A DNA stretch of 64,000 nt, taken from Maylandia zebra (lineage: Eukaryota > Chordata > Actinopteri > Cichliformes > Cichlidae). The DNA is taken from NCBI RefSeq assembly GCF_041146795.1, contig NC_135174.1:18346878-18410877 (forward strand), read 5' to 3'. Shown here one piece after another: positions 37,724-49,434 of the stretch (position 1 is the first letter of the stretch; every line of letters begins with the position of its first letter). Made by a program: the position numbers and the translations under genes. The notes beneath the pieces are model-generated. The model saw only the letters and a program-made list of their open reading frames with translations. It made no database searches and was not told the DNA's origin.

Positions 37724-38378
37724 TGCTGGGCTCACACTGTGCGATTTTTGGCCAATTTTGAGACGATTTCTGAGTCGTGCGACCGATTTGGTGATCAGAC
37801 CGATTTTGGCCTTCATCGTGCGTCGTGTAGTATACGTGGGGTAACGAGAAGCGATTAACACTTCACGACCAGCTCCCGATCATCAATCGCTCGTGAGGGT
37901 GTCACCGCAGCCGCTCACACTGCGCACGCGCAAACACGTAAACGTCGGTGAAAAAGACGGAGCAGCACGGCTGTGCAGCGTGTGATCTGGACACAAGCCA
38001 TGGAGGCACAACTTGTAGAACTTTGGAAAGCTCATCCGAGCCTTTTCGATGTGGCATCACAAAATTATCACGACCACAACAACCGTGAAAACAGTTGGAT
38101 TTACATTGCTGCTTAATCACAGCTGCCTGATCAATGTTTTTCATTAGCAATTTAGCAAAGTTGATGGTGGTGGTGTGTCTGTGTGAGTGAAAGACAGAGA
38201 GGGAGAGAGCGACAGATTTTCTGTTATAACCTTCATTTTATGGACGCACAGTGTGAGCTCTCAGGTCGCATCAGAGCATCGGGCGGTATAGTGTGAGACC
38301 CTGCATCGTGACCTACCAACTTCTAACCCCTGCGAGTCAATCGTGCAGTTTGAAAATCGCACAGTGTCTGCCCAGCTT
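37724..38378. mobile_element. PIF/Harbinger-type MITE, third nesting level
   Basis: Near-symmetric ends TGCTGGGCTCACACTGTGCG and its partner (plus strand CGCACAGTGTCTGCCCAGC), with candidate 3-bp target duplication TAA (37721-37723, 38379-38381), the TWA type typical of PIF/Harbinger. It contains a MADF-like relic. It lies inside the hAT-type element at 36860-38753. Confidence 0.75.
38000..38116 (+). pseudogene. MADF-domain relic of a Harbinger helper protein
   Basis: Thirty-eight codons from ATG to TAA. The peptide contains ELWKAHPSLFDVASQNY and then a DHNNRENSW-like stretch, the opening of a MADF (Myb/SANT-like) DNA-binding domain. Autonomous PIF/Harbinger elements encode such a second protein next to the transposase. 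Only the first half of the domain remains. Confidence 0.6.
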
Positions 38379-39532
38379 TAAGTGTACTGTCATCCGAGAC
38401 TTGCACCGCAGTGTCGGCGTTTGTTTCCCTGTTGGCCATGCTTGTTGTTGTGGTCATCTGTTGTCTTCCGGTATTTTCTCTGTAAGCGACCTTTCCTCGA
38501 CCAATGAGATAATCTGAATTGTCATACTCGAATTGTCATAAGTGTGCTGTCAGCTCATTGGTCACAAAGCAGGAGAGGGGCTGGGAATTATGTTTTCAAA
38601 CAAAGCGTTAATTCCATTAACATTTATAGACTACTTTTGATTCTCACTGTATTACGGGACAAAGTGCGTCCCTTATTAGCTCAATACGGGACGTGTACTT
38701 TTGTTTCGAAATACGGGACGATTCCGTATTTTAAGGGACGGTTGGCAACCCTACCTAAAATCCATATCATGGTATACTTTGAAGCATGTGCGGTAACAAT
38801 ATATATCGCGATATAATATTTTCTTCACTGCAGCATTACCGAGAGTTGAAAAACTGTCTAAATTCTTTCATCTGTAATAAAATGATCAGTGTGGTTGCTC
38901 TACCAGATGTGACAATTACATTTAATATCCAGGCATCCATGAAAACAGAATTTACGAAATTTAACAGAGTTAGAAGTTAGCAGCAAGTTAGCTCGCTAGT
39001 TTCCACCTAAACATAATATAGCATGTTCTGACTGAGGGATTTCTGAAACAAATTAAGACGTACAGCTTTGCTATTACTTCCCAAATAAATGAAGACAGGA
39101 AAGTAAACAGCAGTGAAGTTTGTAGTGTTACTGAAGTTTGGCTAGCTGATATGTAATGATGCGCTACGTGACCGCTAGCGACACAGCTATGTTAGCATAA
39201 TATAAACAGTGAAGCTGGAGGACAAAGTCGCTAGATGACGTCATTGCCTAATTTGCATAATTGGTCATGTAAGGCAAGGCAAGGCAAGTTTATTTGTATA
39301 GCACAATTCAACAACAAGGTGATTCAAAGTGCTTTACAGAGACATTAGAAACAAGAACAAATAAAAAGCATGATTTAAAATTGATTAAAACAAGCAAATA
39401 AACTAACTAATTAACAAACAAACAAACAAACAACAGTATATAAAATCAAAACAGATAAAATCAGAACAGTAGATAAAATCAGTAGTTAAATGTAAGTTTT
39501 GAAATTTAAGCTTAAAGTGTGGGTTTGGTGCT

Positions 39533-40496
39533 TTATTCAAATGCAGCTGAGAACAGGTGAGTCTTCAACCTGGATTTAAATAAACTGAGTGTTTCAGCTG
39601 ATCTGAGGCTTTCTGGGAGTTTGTTCCAGATATAAGGAGCATAAAAGCTGAATGCAGCTTCTCCGTGTCTGGTTCTGACTCTGGGAACTGATAAAAGACC
39701 GGATCCAGATGACCTGAGGGATCTGGAAGGTTCATACTGGGTCAGGAGGTCATTGATGTATTTTGGTCCTAAACCATTCAGAGCTTTATAGGCCAGCATC
39801 AGAACTTTAAAGTCTATCCTCTGACGGACAGGCAGCCAGTGTAAGGACCTCAGAGCTGGACTGATGTGGTCCACTTTTTTGGTCTTAGTGAGGACTCGAG
39901 CAGCAGAGTTCTGAATGAGCTGTAGTTGTCTGACTGATTTTTTAGGTAGACCTGTAAAGATGCTGTTACAGTAATCAAGCCTACTAAAGATGAATGCATG
40001 GACTAGTTTTTCCAGGTCCTGTTGAGACATCAGATCTTTTATCCTTGATATATTCTTGAGGTGATAGTAAGCTGACTTTGTTATTGTCTTAATGTGTTTT
40101 TCTAAGTTTAGGTCTGCATCCATCACTACACCCAAATTTCTCGCCTGGTTTGTGGTTTTTAGATGTATAGATTGAAGTTCTCTGGTGACCTGTAATCGTT
40201 TTTCTTTGGCGCCAAAGACTATTACCTCAGTTTTGTTTTTGTTTAGCTGGAGAAAATTGTGGCACAACCAGTCATTGATTTCCTCAATGCATTTACCAAG
40301 AGCCTGTACAGGGCCTCGGTCTCCTGGTGACATTGTGATATATATTTGTGTGTCATCTGCATAGCTGTGATAGTTTATTTTGTTGTTGTTTATAATCTGT
40401 GCCAGTGGGAGCATGTAGATGTTAAACAGAAGGGGTCCCAAGATGGAACCTTGGGGAACTCCACATGTGATACTTGTCTGCTCAGATGTGAAGTTA
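39533..40496 (-). pseudogene. L2 reverse transcriptase, C-terminal part
   Basis: On the minus strand it encodes QGSILGPLLFNIYMLPL, the catalytic block YADDTQIYI, then LQLNKNKTEVIVFG, LDYCNSIFTGLP and LSLFKSRLKTHLF to a natural stop. The frame is open here. It is separated from the endonuclease and first RT blocks by the LTR element inserted between RT blocks. Confidence 0.88.
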
Positions 40497-40501
40497 CCTA
40501 T

Positions 40502-40755
40502 TGATAGGTTTGTAGCTTGTACCTATCCGCTGGAACGTTGAAGACAATATAATTACACTGCAAAGCAAGACACAAGCAGGCTGGTTTACTCATGCATGAG
40601 GGAGGTGTCTGGCTGGAGCCAAGTGTCGTCCCACCACTTGACCTCCGTCAGAGACTCTCAGCCAGGCTCCCCATAGCACTCCTTTTATTGTGGTTACATG
40701 AATATGCATAGGTTCATTAACATATGACGTCTACATACACACAAAGAGTACCTTG

Positions 40756-40791
<36 letters not shown>

Positions 40792-41122
40792 AGAAATCTG
40801 TGTGAGGTCAAGATGTGACCCTGTGAAGACTCCCCAAGGCTAGTGCCAGGACGTCTAAGTCCATCTAACAAAAGGCTCTTATACTTAAACAGATATACGT
40901 GTGCTTGCTATACCATAAATCAACAAGAAAAGAGAAACTCTCCTAGGGAGTATGTGATTTATACCAAGGACACTCTAGAAGAACGGATGCACTCCCTAAC
41001 ACACAGAGCTGTTACTTTAGGATGAAACATCCTTTCAATCCACCAATGATTATATACACTTCTAAGCATATATGAGTAAATATTTCTAAGCATAAATGAC
41101 AATCAACAATACAAATCTAACA
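40502..41122 (-). repeat. 3' LTR of the 6.9-kb element
   Basis: 621 bp, reading TGTTAGATTT...CCTATCA on the element strand. It contains a GT/CA microsatellite (about 40,759-40,789) and CACAATAAAAGG as a likely poly-A signal. Confidence 0.9.
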
Positions 41123-41145
41123 TTTCCCCCCTTTTTGACCTTTAT
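41123..41145 (-). other. Polypurine tract
   Basis: On the element strand, AAAAAGGGGGGAAA directly precedes the LTR. It is the usual plus-strand DNA primer. Confidence 0.8.
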
Positions 41146-44100
41146 GCTTGAAAAGTTCCCAGTTATGAATACCTCATGTCTGACAGTTTCAATGCAAACA
41201 TTGTTATATTCAGCATATGTCAAATCACCCTAAATTACTGAAAAAATACACAGTTTAACAAATGTATTAGCAGTTATCTCATTCCTCATTGATCTCATCT
41301 CATGGCAAACTGCATCCTACAAGCAAACAAAGAAATTGTTAATTTAATAGTGAAAATAAGAAAGTAACATTTTCAAAAACATCTCAGCTTGGTGGTGCTT
41401 CCTGCGGGTGTGCAAATCACATGTCTCTCTGCAGGGTGGTTTGAGCTCTGCAGGGCGTCATGAATGTCTCTTCCAGATGTTTCCATCATTGTCCATAGGA
41501 CCAGAGTCCAAATGTATGTAGAATAAACATTCAAACATACCAGTTGGTTTTGTTGTTTGTCAACATGGGTCTCAGCTATTTCCAGAGCTGCAGACCTCTC
41601 AGCACTCTAGTTTTATGGCCTCCCATTACCTCACTTCAGGCCTTCGTCCTGTGAGGGGGATATTTATGACTCCTTCATTGTCCACGCTCTGCAGAGAAAC
41701 ACCTCTGTGAAAACGGTGCAGGGTTCAGTTGTCTTACTGCTGTTATGATCCCAGCAGCCTTCAGAGTGTCATCGTATGTACAGTATAGTGGCACCGCATT
41801 AGGTGATGTTCATAGGAAACTGCTGTCATCACCACCATAGCTTCTGGTTCCTGTGCTTTCACAGAATCATGATGTCATCCTCGAACTCCTTCTGCGCTGT
41901 CGATGGAGCTTAGCACGCTCCTCATCCCTCGAGTTTTCATGTTCCAACGCTGCTGAAGGTTTAAGGCAGAGCACGTCGTACACCTTAGTTGTCTTCCTCA
42001 GCGTCAATATTGAATCTTTCATTTTATTTAAAATCTCCTGGAAGCTCAGTAGCACAGCTCTCTGTGTCATGTCTGCTGTGCTGAAGATGATCTCTGATCC
42101 TCCTGAAGCCTCTCTCCTGGCCTCAGCTCCCATCTTGTGGACGATCCTCTCAGGCACTCCTTTTCGTCACGCATAGTCCTGATTTTGGGCCTGCTGGATC
42201 TGTCTCAAAACACTCAGCTTCTCCGCCTTCCTCCTGGTTCAGCTGATTCAGCCGTCACGCCTCGCACTTGGTTGCCTTAGAGTTGATCAGAGGCTGGAGG
42301 TTGAAGTGCGAGCTTACCCTACGGGGGCTCAATCAGCACTCCCCCCTCACCACTGAAACAACCAAGTGTGAGATTTCTCTATTGTGCTGTCTTGGGGGTG
42401 CTGGGGTTTCCTGGGACCTCGACCTCTTTGCAGTGGCTCCAAGGTCTGATCTCATGATGGGCCCCAACCAGCTTGACCTTTGACCTCAACCACTGCCTGG
42501 GCTATGCCTGGAATGTTTCTTGCTTCTCACTGCTGCACCTGTATTTCAGAAAAACTTCTATTTGGAGAGCATGTCAACAATCATCAAACCACATTCTTTA
42601 GTTCAGTGAACTTCACTTATAGGCCATCAAAGCCTCATCTGAACATGGATGCACCACTTGCATAGGTTTAATACTTGTAAATAAACGGCTAATCACACAA
42701 ATCACTGCAACAATAATAGTAAACATTGTTTAATGTTAATTCTGGACCCCACCTCTTGACGCATGGACACTCTCATGCGTCAACTCACCAAACCTGGATC
42801 CCTGTCTTAAAAACTGGCTCCACCAGGAGCCTGCATACACAAGATCTGGAAATAAAATCAAACTTCACACGTATAAACAATTATATCAAAAGAGTAATAA
42901 GCATTCAGCACGGGCAAGACAAGTGTCATGTGCAGGTTTTCTCAAATCATTAAATCACTATTATTACCATAATTCGCCTCAAACATGGATCATCCCATGT
43001 GCTCAGTTAACATTAATGTAATCGGTGACTTCTCTTAAGCAAAGTCACTCCACTCACATATTATTATTATGGGCTCAAAGTGGCCAGCAAAGAGCCCATA
43101 ATAAACTATTCCATAAATACCGTAATCTCTTATTTGTTTTACTCATGTCACTTGCCCGTTTCAGCTGAATCTTCCACAGCATTCTCAAAGAAACAAACAT
43201 TAGCAATACACATTGACTGTGGTCAGATGGAGGTCAGACACAGGTCAACAGGTTCCAGAGGTGCCATAAAAACACCATAAAATCAACCATCAAAGTAACG
43301 TCACATTTTCCCAAAACACAGTGTAACAGCATCACCACTCATAACCTGTAAACACAGTTTTCCTCACACATAAACCCAAAAATCCTGTAGTAGGAAAAAC
43401 ATCAACCAGGTGTCCTGGTATAAATCATGTGAGCAAACCACATGAAGAACTGTAATGCTCGCTGAATCCTTTTTTTTAGGCTGGGACATAATTGTCCCAA
43501 ATAAGTGGCTTTCTCGATCGGTCGTATAGCACTTTCAATTCCCGACGTGCAGATCTGCTTAAAGAAAAGAAATAAACAAACAAAATCAGTGCCTGTTCAA
43601 AAGATAAAAAATGAAAAATAACAAATTATCAAACCAAACTTTCAGTGCACTGTGAAAGTATCAAATAAAAAGGCCTTGTTAAGTCATGACACAAGCTCCT
43701 CATCAACTTCACAACAGGAGAAGAATCATCAGCTAGATTCACTCCAAACCAACCATCAGCTGCACAACACACAACAGTCTAATGTCTTATTAACTTATGA
43801 GTTTAATCACCAGGTCTGTGCTCTTCACTCATTTAGGCCACAGATCTATTTTATTCAATTTTCCTTTTTCCCTTCATCATAAAACATGTGACATGCTGTC
43901 ATGCACTTCACAAAAGACGTTTGTTCTGACGTATTCAGAGTTGTATATCTAGATACAGAATTCACTCGCACATCAAAGCAGGAAACTCAGTGTTTTAGAG
44001 TTTCCACTCAAACACATCTCATTCACTCGTGCTAGAATTCAGTCACCTTTCATTAATCTAAAACCGATCAACTAATTTGCATATCAGCCATTAACCCACT

Positions 44101-46250
44101 AAGTTGACAGGACAACAGGAAAGCATGTTCAAAATAGTATCACAAAAGACAATTTCCCTCATACAGTAAATTACTTGCTGCATCAATCAAGCAGGAAGCT
44201 TCTCCCAATTTACCATTTTAACACTAAATTTATTGCCTGATCACTGATTTATCAAACCAGGATTTTTTTTTTTTTCCCCACAAAGGTTAAATTGTTGTCC
44301 TGCAACTTGGAGAGTCAATTTTTTTAGGATAAATTCAGTATTTGATAACAAGTGTCTGCTAAATTGACACTATTTTAACACTGATGAAAGATAACAAACT
44401 AATTTTCATTGCAGGTTTGTGTAATTAGACAGGTCTAATGCATGTCTGTGGAGCTGCATATCCAGCAGAGCATGTTCTTAAAGCTGCCTTTCCTACACAC
44501 TTCTCTGCTATTATTTGATCATTTCTTAACTAATGTGCTATGAGTCTTCATGAGTCATTTTGTGTTTGGAATTGTTAGTAAAGTTAATTCATGTTCTGCT
44601 TGTTTGTGTGATTTTGTATGTTTCTATTTGTTTCAGACTCCTTCACAATTTTCCAACTTAAGCAGTCAGTTTTCTTTTCCCCAGATTTGCTAACCCAAAT
44701 TTTGATTTCCCACATTTAATAACAGCATTCCTCTGTGTTTCCACTTACTCTCACTCTGTTGTCCTCTCCCACTTGCAACAGTCCCCAGCCGGCAGTTCTC
44801 CTTCAGCTTTGTCCTGTGTTCCACTGTCTCTTCTTGCCATTTTACTCCACAGGTGGCAAATGTCAAACTCCAACAGTCTCCTCAGTTCTCCTCGAAAGTT
44901 TTCTTCACATGCATAGTGAAGTTGCAGCTTGTTGTAAACACAGTGCCATTCATCCGATCAGTCAGGATGATGGGTTTGCTCTTCTCTGATGCTGTTTGTC
45001 CACATTGCTGCTGCTTGCTGAGACTTTTTGCTCAGGACTTGATGCTGTCTCTTTATCTGCCATGTTATTGCTTTGGAGCTGCATTCTTCAGGGAGGAGTG
45101 AGCTTGCTTGTGAGTTTGTGAGGTTGAGAAACACATTGCGCTGTATATAAGTCAGCCAGAACTTGGCCTGCATGTTTCCAATGATGTTTAACTATAAATT
45201 TCTTCCGTCCGACCGCTGCATGTGGAAAATTGATACAGGTCTGCTTTTCACCTGAAAGTGACAAACTAAGACATGTTCATTATCATCACTGCTTAATCAA
45301 CACACATCTCTCTCTCTCTCTCTCTCTGTCCGTGTTTGTGTGAACAATCCTTTCTTAAAGCAGAAAATGACATTGTAGTTGTTTTTTGGCTGATCAACAC
45401 AAAACCTTTTTCCTATGATTATTTTTCTTCATCTACAATGTAATTTGTCTCTTTTTCACTCTTTTTTTTTCCCTTTACAATAGCTTGTGATCCGCAAAAT
45501 CACTGCTCTCACTCACAATCAAAGGCAATTACTTTTGCACAGTGCACAAAAACACTGTGATGTCAGACACATTCACACTCACTTTTTCATCTGCATAAAT
45601 AAATCATATGGCTGGAGATATGTGCCATGGTGATCCATAGGCATGATCACCAGTTTATTTAATTATTTTTAATCCAACAAAACAAATAAACAAAAACATG
45701 ATGCTGATGCTACACACACACTAGTCAAGGTGCAGAAAAACTGCTCATGGAAACGCTGCACACTCTCTGTTTCCCCTCTCTTTGAGTAGTTCTCAGACAG
45801 CTCTTGATCTGATAATGTGTAGCTTGCTCATCAGCTAAAAAAACAAAAACAAAACTGCAACGCGACATCACACAGTAGTTGCAGCATATTAGTTGTTTTC
45901 ACAGATGTGCTCTATATCTCAACAATGGCTCATAATAAGACGACAGTCTTCCACACAGGTCAAGTGCCTCTATGCACTTCATGAGTTTAAATATTTACCT
46001 ATATCACTTCACCTCACATGTCATTGTACTGAATTTGAGCAACCACAAGCTTAATGTAGGTTACTTTTAACAACTATCCACCTCAATGGTTTGGCACACA
46101 GGCTGTTGTCGAACAGGGCAAGCTAAAGAGTTAACATTTTGTGTCAGCAAGGGGTGGGGGAAAAGCCACCCACCAGAGCACAGCTGCTGATGTGGGCTGG
46201 CCTTTTCCACACACTCCTGGCTGCTTAGGAGACCATGATAACAACAACAG
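41146..46250. other. Noncoding interior of the 6.9-kb LTR element
   Basis: AT-rich sequence with only short frames, none recognisable. It includes a CT microsatellite (about 45,308-45,328) and an ACA run (about 46,297-46,313). No tRNA, CRISPR or host exon was recognised. Confidence 0.5.
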
Positions 46251-46354
46251 TCGGTGTCGCAGACCACGTGTTCTACTCCGCACACACTCACACAACAACA
46301 ACAACAACAACAAATATCCTCACTCACAACCAACAAAAATTAGGCCTATTGTCT

Positions 46355-46570
46355 CAACGCAGTCTCACACAGTGACCACGTGCTCTGCCGCACACAGTGG
46401 CAAAGACTTACATAGCAGTGATCACGCGCTTTATCGCACACAGTGATAAAGACTTTCAACGCAACCTCACACAGGGGATGCGTGCTTTGCTGCACACAGC
46501 GGCAAAGACTTACAACGCAACCTCACACAGTGACCGCGTGCTTTGCTGCACACAGCGGCAAAGACTTAAA
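46355..46570. repeat. Tandem repeats in the leader of the LTR element
   Basis: Four copies of a 46-56 bp unit built on GTGCTTTGCTGCACACAG and GGCAAAGACTTACAACGCAA. It lies just after the primer-binding site on the element strand, where packaging or dimerisation signals commonly sit. Confidence 0.75.
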
Positions 46571-46727
46571 CTTACTCGGTGTTGCTTAGCGTGTAATGTA
46601 GCCTCGAATCCCGCCGATCGTCATTCATCGAGGAGAAAGGACAGACAGCGAATCCACAGGAACTTCCTGGCTGACGTCAGTCTTTCAGCGTGCCTCTCCC
46701 CCCCCCTCGGTGAATGCGATCCCAGGG

Positions 46728-46748
46728 ATCCGGCATCGAAGGACCAAT
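46728..46748 (-). other. Primer-binding site, tRNA-Tyr-like
   Basis: The plus strand has ATCCGGCATCGAAGGACCA. The terminal TCGAAGGACCA equals the 3' end of tRNA-Tyr and the rest matches with one extra base. It lies 3-4 bp inside the 5' LTR. Confidence 0.7.
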
Positions 46749-46751
46749 TAA

Positions 46752-47005
46752 TGATAGGTTTGTAGCTTGTACCTATCCGCTGGAACGTTGAAGACAATAT
46801 AATTACACTGCAAAGCAAGACACAAGCAGGCTGGTTTACTCATGCATGAGGGAGGTGTCTGGCTGGAGCCAAGTGTCGTCCCACCACTTGACCTCCGTCA
46901 GAGACTCTCAGCCAGGCTCCCCATAGCACTCCTTTTATTGTGGTTACATGAATATGCATAGGTTCATTAACATATGACGTCTACATACACACAAAGAGTA
47001 CCTTG

Positions 47006-47041
<36 letters not shown>

Positions 47042-47372
47042 AGAAATCTGTGTGAGGTCAAGATGTGACCCTGTGAAGACTCCCCAAGGCTAGTGCCAGG
47101 ACGTCTAAGTCCATCTAACAAAAGGCTCTTATACTTAAACAGATATACGTGTGCTTGCTATACCATAAATTAACAAGAAAAGAGAAACTCTCCTAGGGAG
47201 TATGTGATTTATACCAAGGACACTCTAGAAGAACGGATGCACTCCCTAACACACAGAGCTGTTACTTTAGGATGAAACATCCTTTCAATCCACCAATGAT
47301 TATATACACTTCTAAGCATATATGAGTAAATATTTCTAAGCATAAATGACAATCAACAATACAAATCTAACA
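46752..47372 (-). repeat. 5' LTR of the 6.9-kb element
   Basis: 621 bp, nearly identical to 40502-41122. One C/T difference was noted in ACCATAAATTAACAAG. Confidence 0.9.
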
Positions 47373-47377
47373 CCTAT

Positions 47378-49327
47378 TGATACAAAGTATTTCCTGTTTT
47401 CTAAGTATGTTTTGAACCAGTTTAGTACAGTTCCTGAAAGACCTGTCCAGTTCTCCAGTCGTTTGAGTAATATGTTGTGGTCAACTGTATCAAATGCTGC
47501 ACTGAGATCCAGTAAAACTAGGACTGACATTTTTCCACTGTCTGTATTCAGACATATGTCATTAAACACTTTGGTCAGAGCGGTTTCAGTGCTGTGGTTC
47601 TGTCTAAAACCTGACTGGAAGGCATCGTAGCAATTATTCTGTTTTAAGAAGTAACTGAGCTGTTGAGAAACTGCTTTTTCAATGATCTTACTTAAAAACG
47701 GGAGATTTGAGATCGGCCTGTAGTTGTTCATTTGTGTCTTGTCAAGATTGTCCTTTTTCAGTATAGGTTTGATTACAGCAGTTTTTAGTGATTCTGGAAA
47801 CACACCTGATAATAAAGAAAAGTTGACGATCTGTAACAGATCTGACTCTAAAGTCTTTGAGACCTTTTTGAAAAAACTTGTTGGCAGGACATCTAAACAG
47901 CAGGAGGAGGAGTTCAGTTTACCTAAGATGTCCTCCAGGTCTTTGCTGTTAATAGGTTGAAACTGTTTCATGGTGTTTAAACAGTTTTTTGGTGGACACA
48001 GTACATATCCTGGATCTGCTGTTGATGTACCAATTGCTTGTCTAATTTTTTGGATTTTTTCAGTGAAGAATTTGGCAAAGTCATTGCAGGCCATGGTCGA
48101 ATGAAGTTCAGCTGCCACTGACACAGGAGGGTTTGTTAGCCTGTCAACTGTAGAAAATAAGACCCGAGCATTATGGCTGTTTTTAGTGATGATGTCAGAG
48201 AAGTAGGACCTCCTTGCATTCCTCAGTTGTAAATTATAATTGTGAAGTTTCTCTTTATAAATGTCATAATGAACCTGGAGGTTTGTTTTTCTCCATCTGC
48301 GCTCAGCTTTCCTACACTCTCTTTTTTCATTTTTCACTAGTGTGGAGTTTCTCCATGGAGACTTTTTCCTTCCAGAGATAACCTTCACCTTAATGGGAGC
48401 AATAGTGTCCATTACATTTAACATTTTTGCATTAAAGCTATTGACGAGCTCATTGACTGACCCTCTGGACAGGTCAGGTGTTAATGGGAAGACCTGGTTA
48501 AAAATTGCACTACTGTGTTCAGTTATACACCGTTTTGTGATCACTGTTGTTGATATATTTGTGTGAGCTGAGATTTTACTTTCAAAGAAAACACAGTAAT
48601 GATCAGACAGGCCCACATCAGACACAGTAACCTTTGAAATGCTCAGGCCTTTGGAGATCAGTAGGTCAAGAGTGTGTCCTCTATTATGTGTGGCCTCTGT
48701 TACATGCTGAGTCAGCCCAAAGTTGCCCAGAGTGTTACTCAGGTCTTTAGTCCCTTTGTCCTGAGGGTTGTCCACATGAATGTTAAAATCCCCAGCAATA
48801 ATTACACAGTCAAAATCAACACAGATCACAGACAGCAGTTCACTGAGGTCATTAAAAAAGTCTGTGCAGTATTTGGGAGGCCTGTAAACATTAAGAAACA
48901 CAACTTTGGATGGGGCCTTCAGCTGTAAAGCCACATATTCAAAAGACTGAAAACTTCCAGGAGATAGCTGCTTACATTGAAATGATTCATTAAATAAGAC
49001 AGCGACCCCCCCTCCTCTCCTGCTCGCCCTGACCTCACTGATAAAACTGTAGTTAGGAGGGGTCGTCTCGATGAGAACAGCTCCACTGTTACTTTGGTCC
49101 AACCAAGTTTCAGTTAAAAACATAAAATCAAGGCTGTGCTCAGTGATTAAATCATTAATTAAAAATGTTTTCCCAGCTAGAGATCTAATGTTTAATAAAG
49201 CCAACTTAAGTGTTTTAGAGGTATTACTTGTCCCCTCGTGTTTGGGAGCAGTCTGTGGCACACAAGGTATGTTTACTATGTTTAAAGATCTTTTAGAGTG
49301 CAGCTCTCTGTGTTTTGACCAGGCCAC
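47378..49327 (-). pseudogene. L2 endonuclease and N-terminal reverse transcriptase
   Basis: About 650 codons open from the ATG at 49325-49327. The AP-endonuclease domain shows LALLNIRSLAGK, FLTETWL, RRGGGVAVLF, IIAGDFNIHVDNP and a SDHYCVFF block. The RT N-terminus has NNYRPISNLPFLSKIIEK and VLLDLSAAFDTVDH. The frame ends where the LTR element begins. The endonuclease nicks the target and RT copies the RNA from the nick. The open frame suggests a young insertion. Confidence 0.9.
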
Positions 49328-49434
49328 ATGTCTCCTGTCACCTAAAAGTACAGAAATTTTAAAACCTTCTAGTAAACAGGGTCCCAGCTTCTCCTGGGAA
49401 AAGTCATCACTGCCATAGTGATGACTTTATAATT

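Larger units (their letters stand above)
36860..38753. mobile_element. Nested hAT-type element
   Basis: Ends TAGGGTTGCCAAC / GTTGGCAACCCTA form a 13-bp perfect inverted repeat. The 8-bp target duplication is CCTAAAAT (36852-36859 and 38754-38761). R3 shows the empty site (GGCCTAAAATCCATATC at about 56,328). GGGACG-rich motifs recur near the ends (AATACGGGACG, AAATAAGGGACACC). It carries no transposase frame and hosts a further insertion. Confidence 0.92.
36834..39223. mobile_element. TAGGGCTGGGC-type MITE in R2, split by another transposon
   Basis: The left end TAGGGCTGGGCGATATGGCC is clear. The interior (38762-39223) matches the MITE at 32260-33681. Similarity stops near 39223 (CTGGAGGAC) without a right inverted repeat, so it is truncated. 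The same truncated copy occurs in R3 at 56311-56787, there without the inner insertion. An 1894-bp hAT-type element sits inside. Confidence 0.8.
40502..47372 (-). mobile_element. LTR element without visible gag/pol (LARD-like)
   Basis: A 6871-bp element with two 621-bp LTRs, a 5-bp target duplication CCTAT (40497-40501 and 47373-47377), a primer-binding site and a polypurine tract, all in minus orientation. The LTRs differ at about one position by eye, so the insertion looks young. The 5.6-kb interior has no reading frame resembling gag, pol or env. It looks structurally whole but non-autonomous. The family is unassigned, and the tRNA-Tyr primer and 5-bp duplication are compatible with BEL/Pao or Gypsy. 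Confidence 0.85.
39268..49434 (-). mobile_element. L2-type LINE, split by an LTR element
   Basis: The minus-strand LINE has its 3' end at the left: the plus strand begins GGCAAGGCAAGGCAAG, then TTTATTTGTATAGCACAATT, a tail style I associate with fish L2. Without the LTR insertion (40502-47372 plus one CCTAT) it would be about 3.3 kb. It inserted into the ...GGTCATGTAATTATAAAGG site, which is intact in R4 (about 56,828-56,845). The 5' end near 49,430 has GTCATCACTATGGCAGTGAT, an inverted repeat. No ORF1 is seen. Confidence 0.85.
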
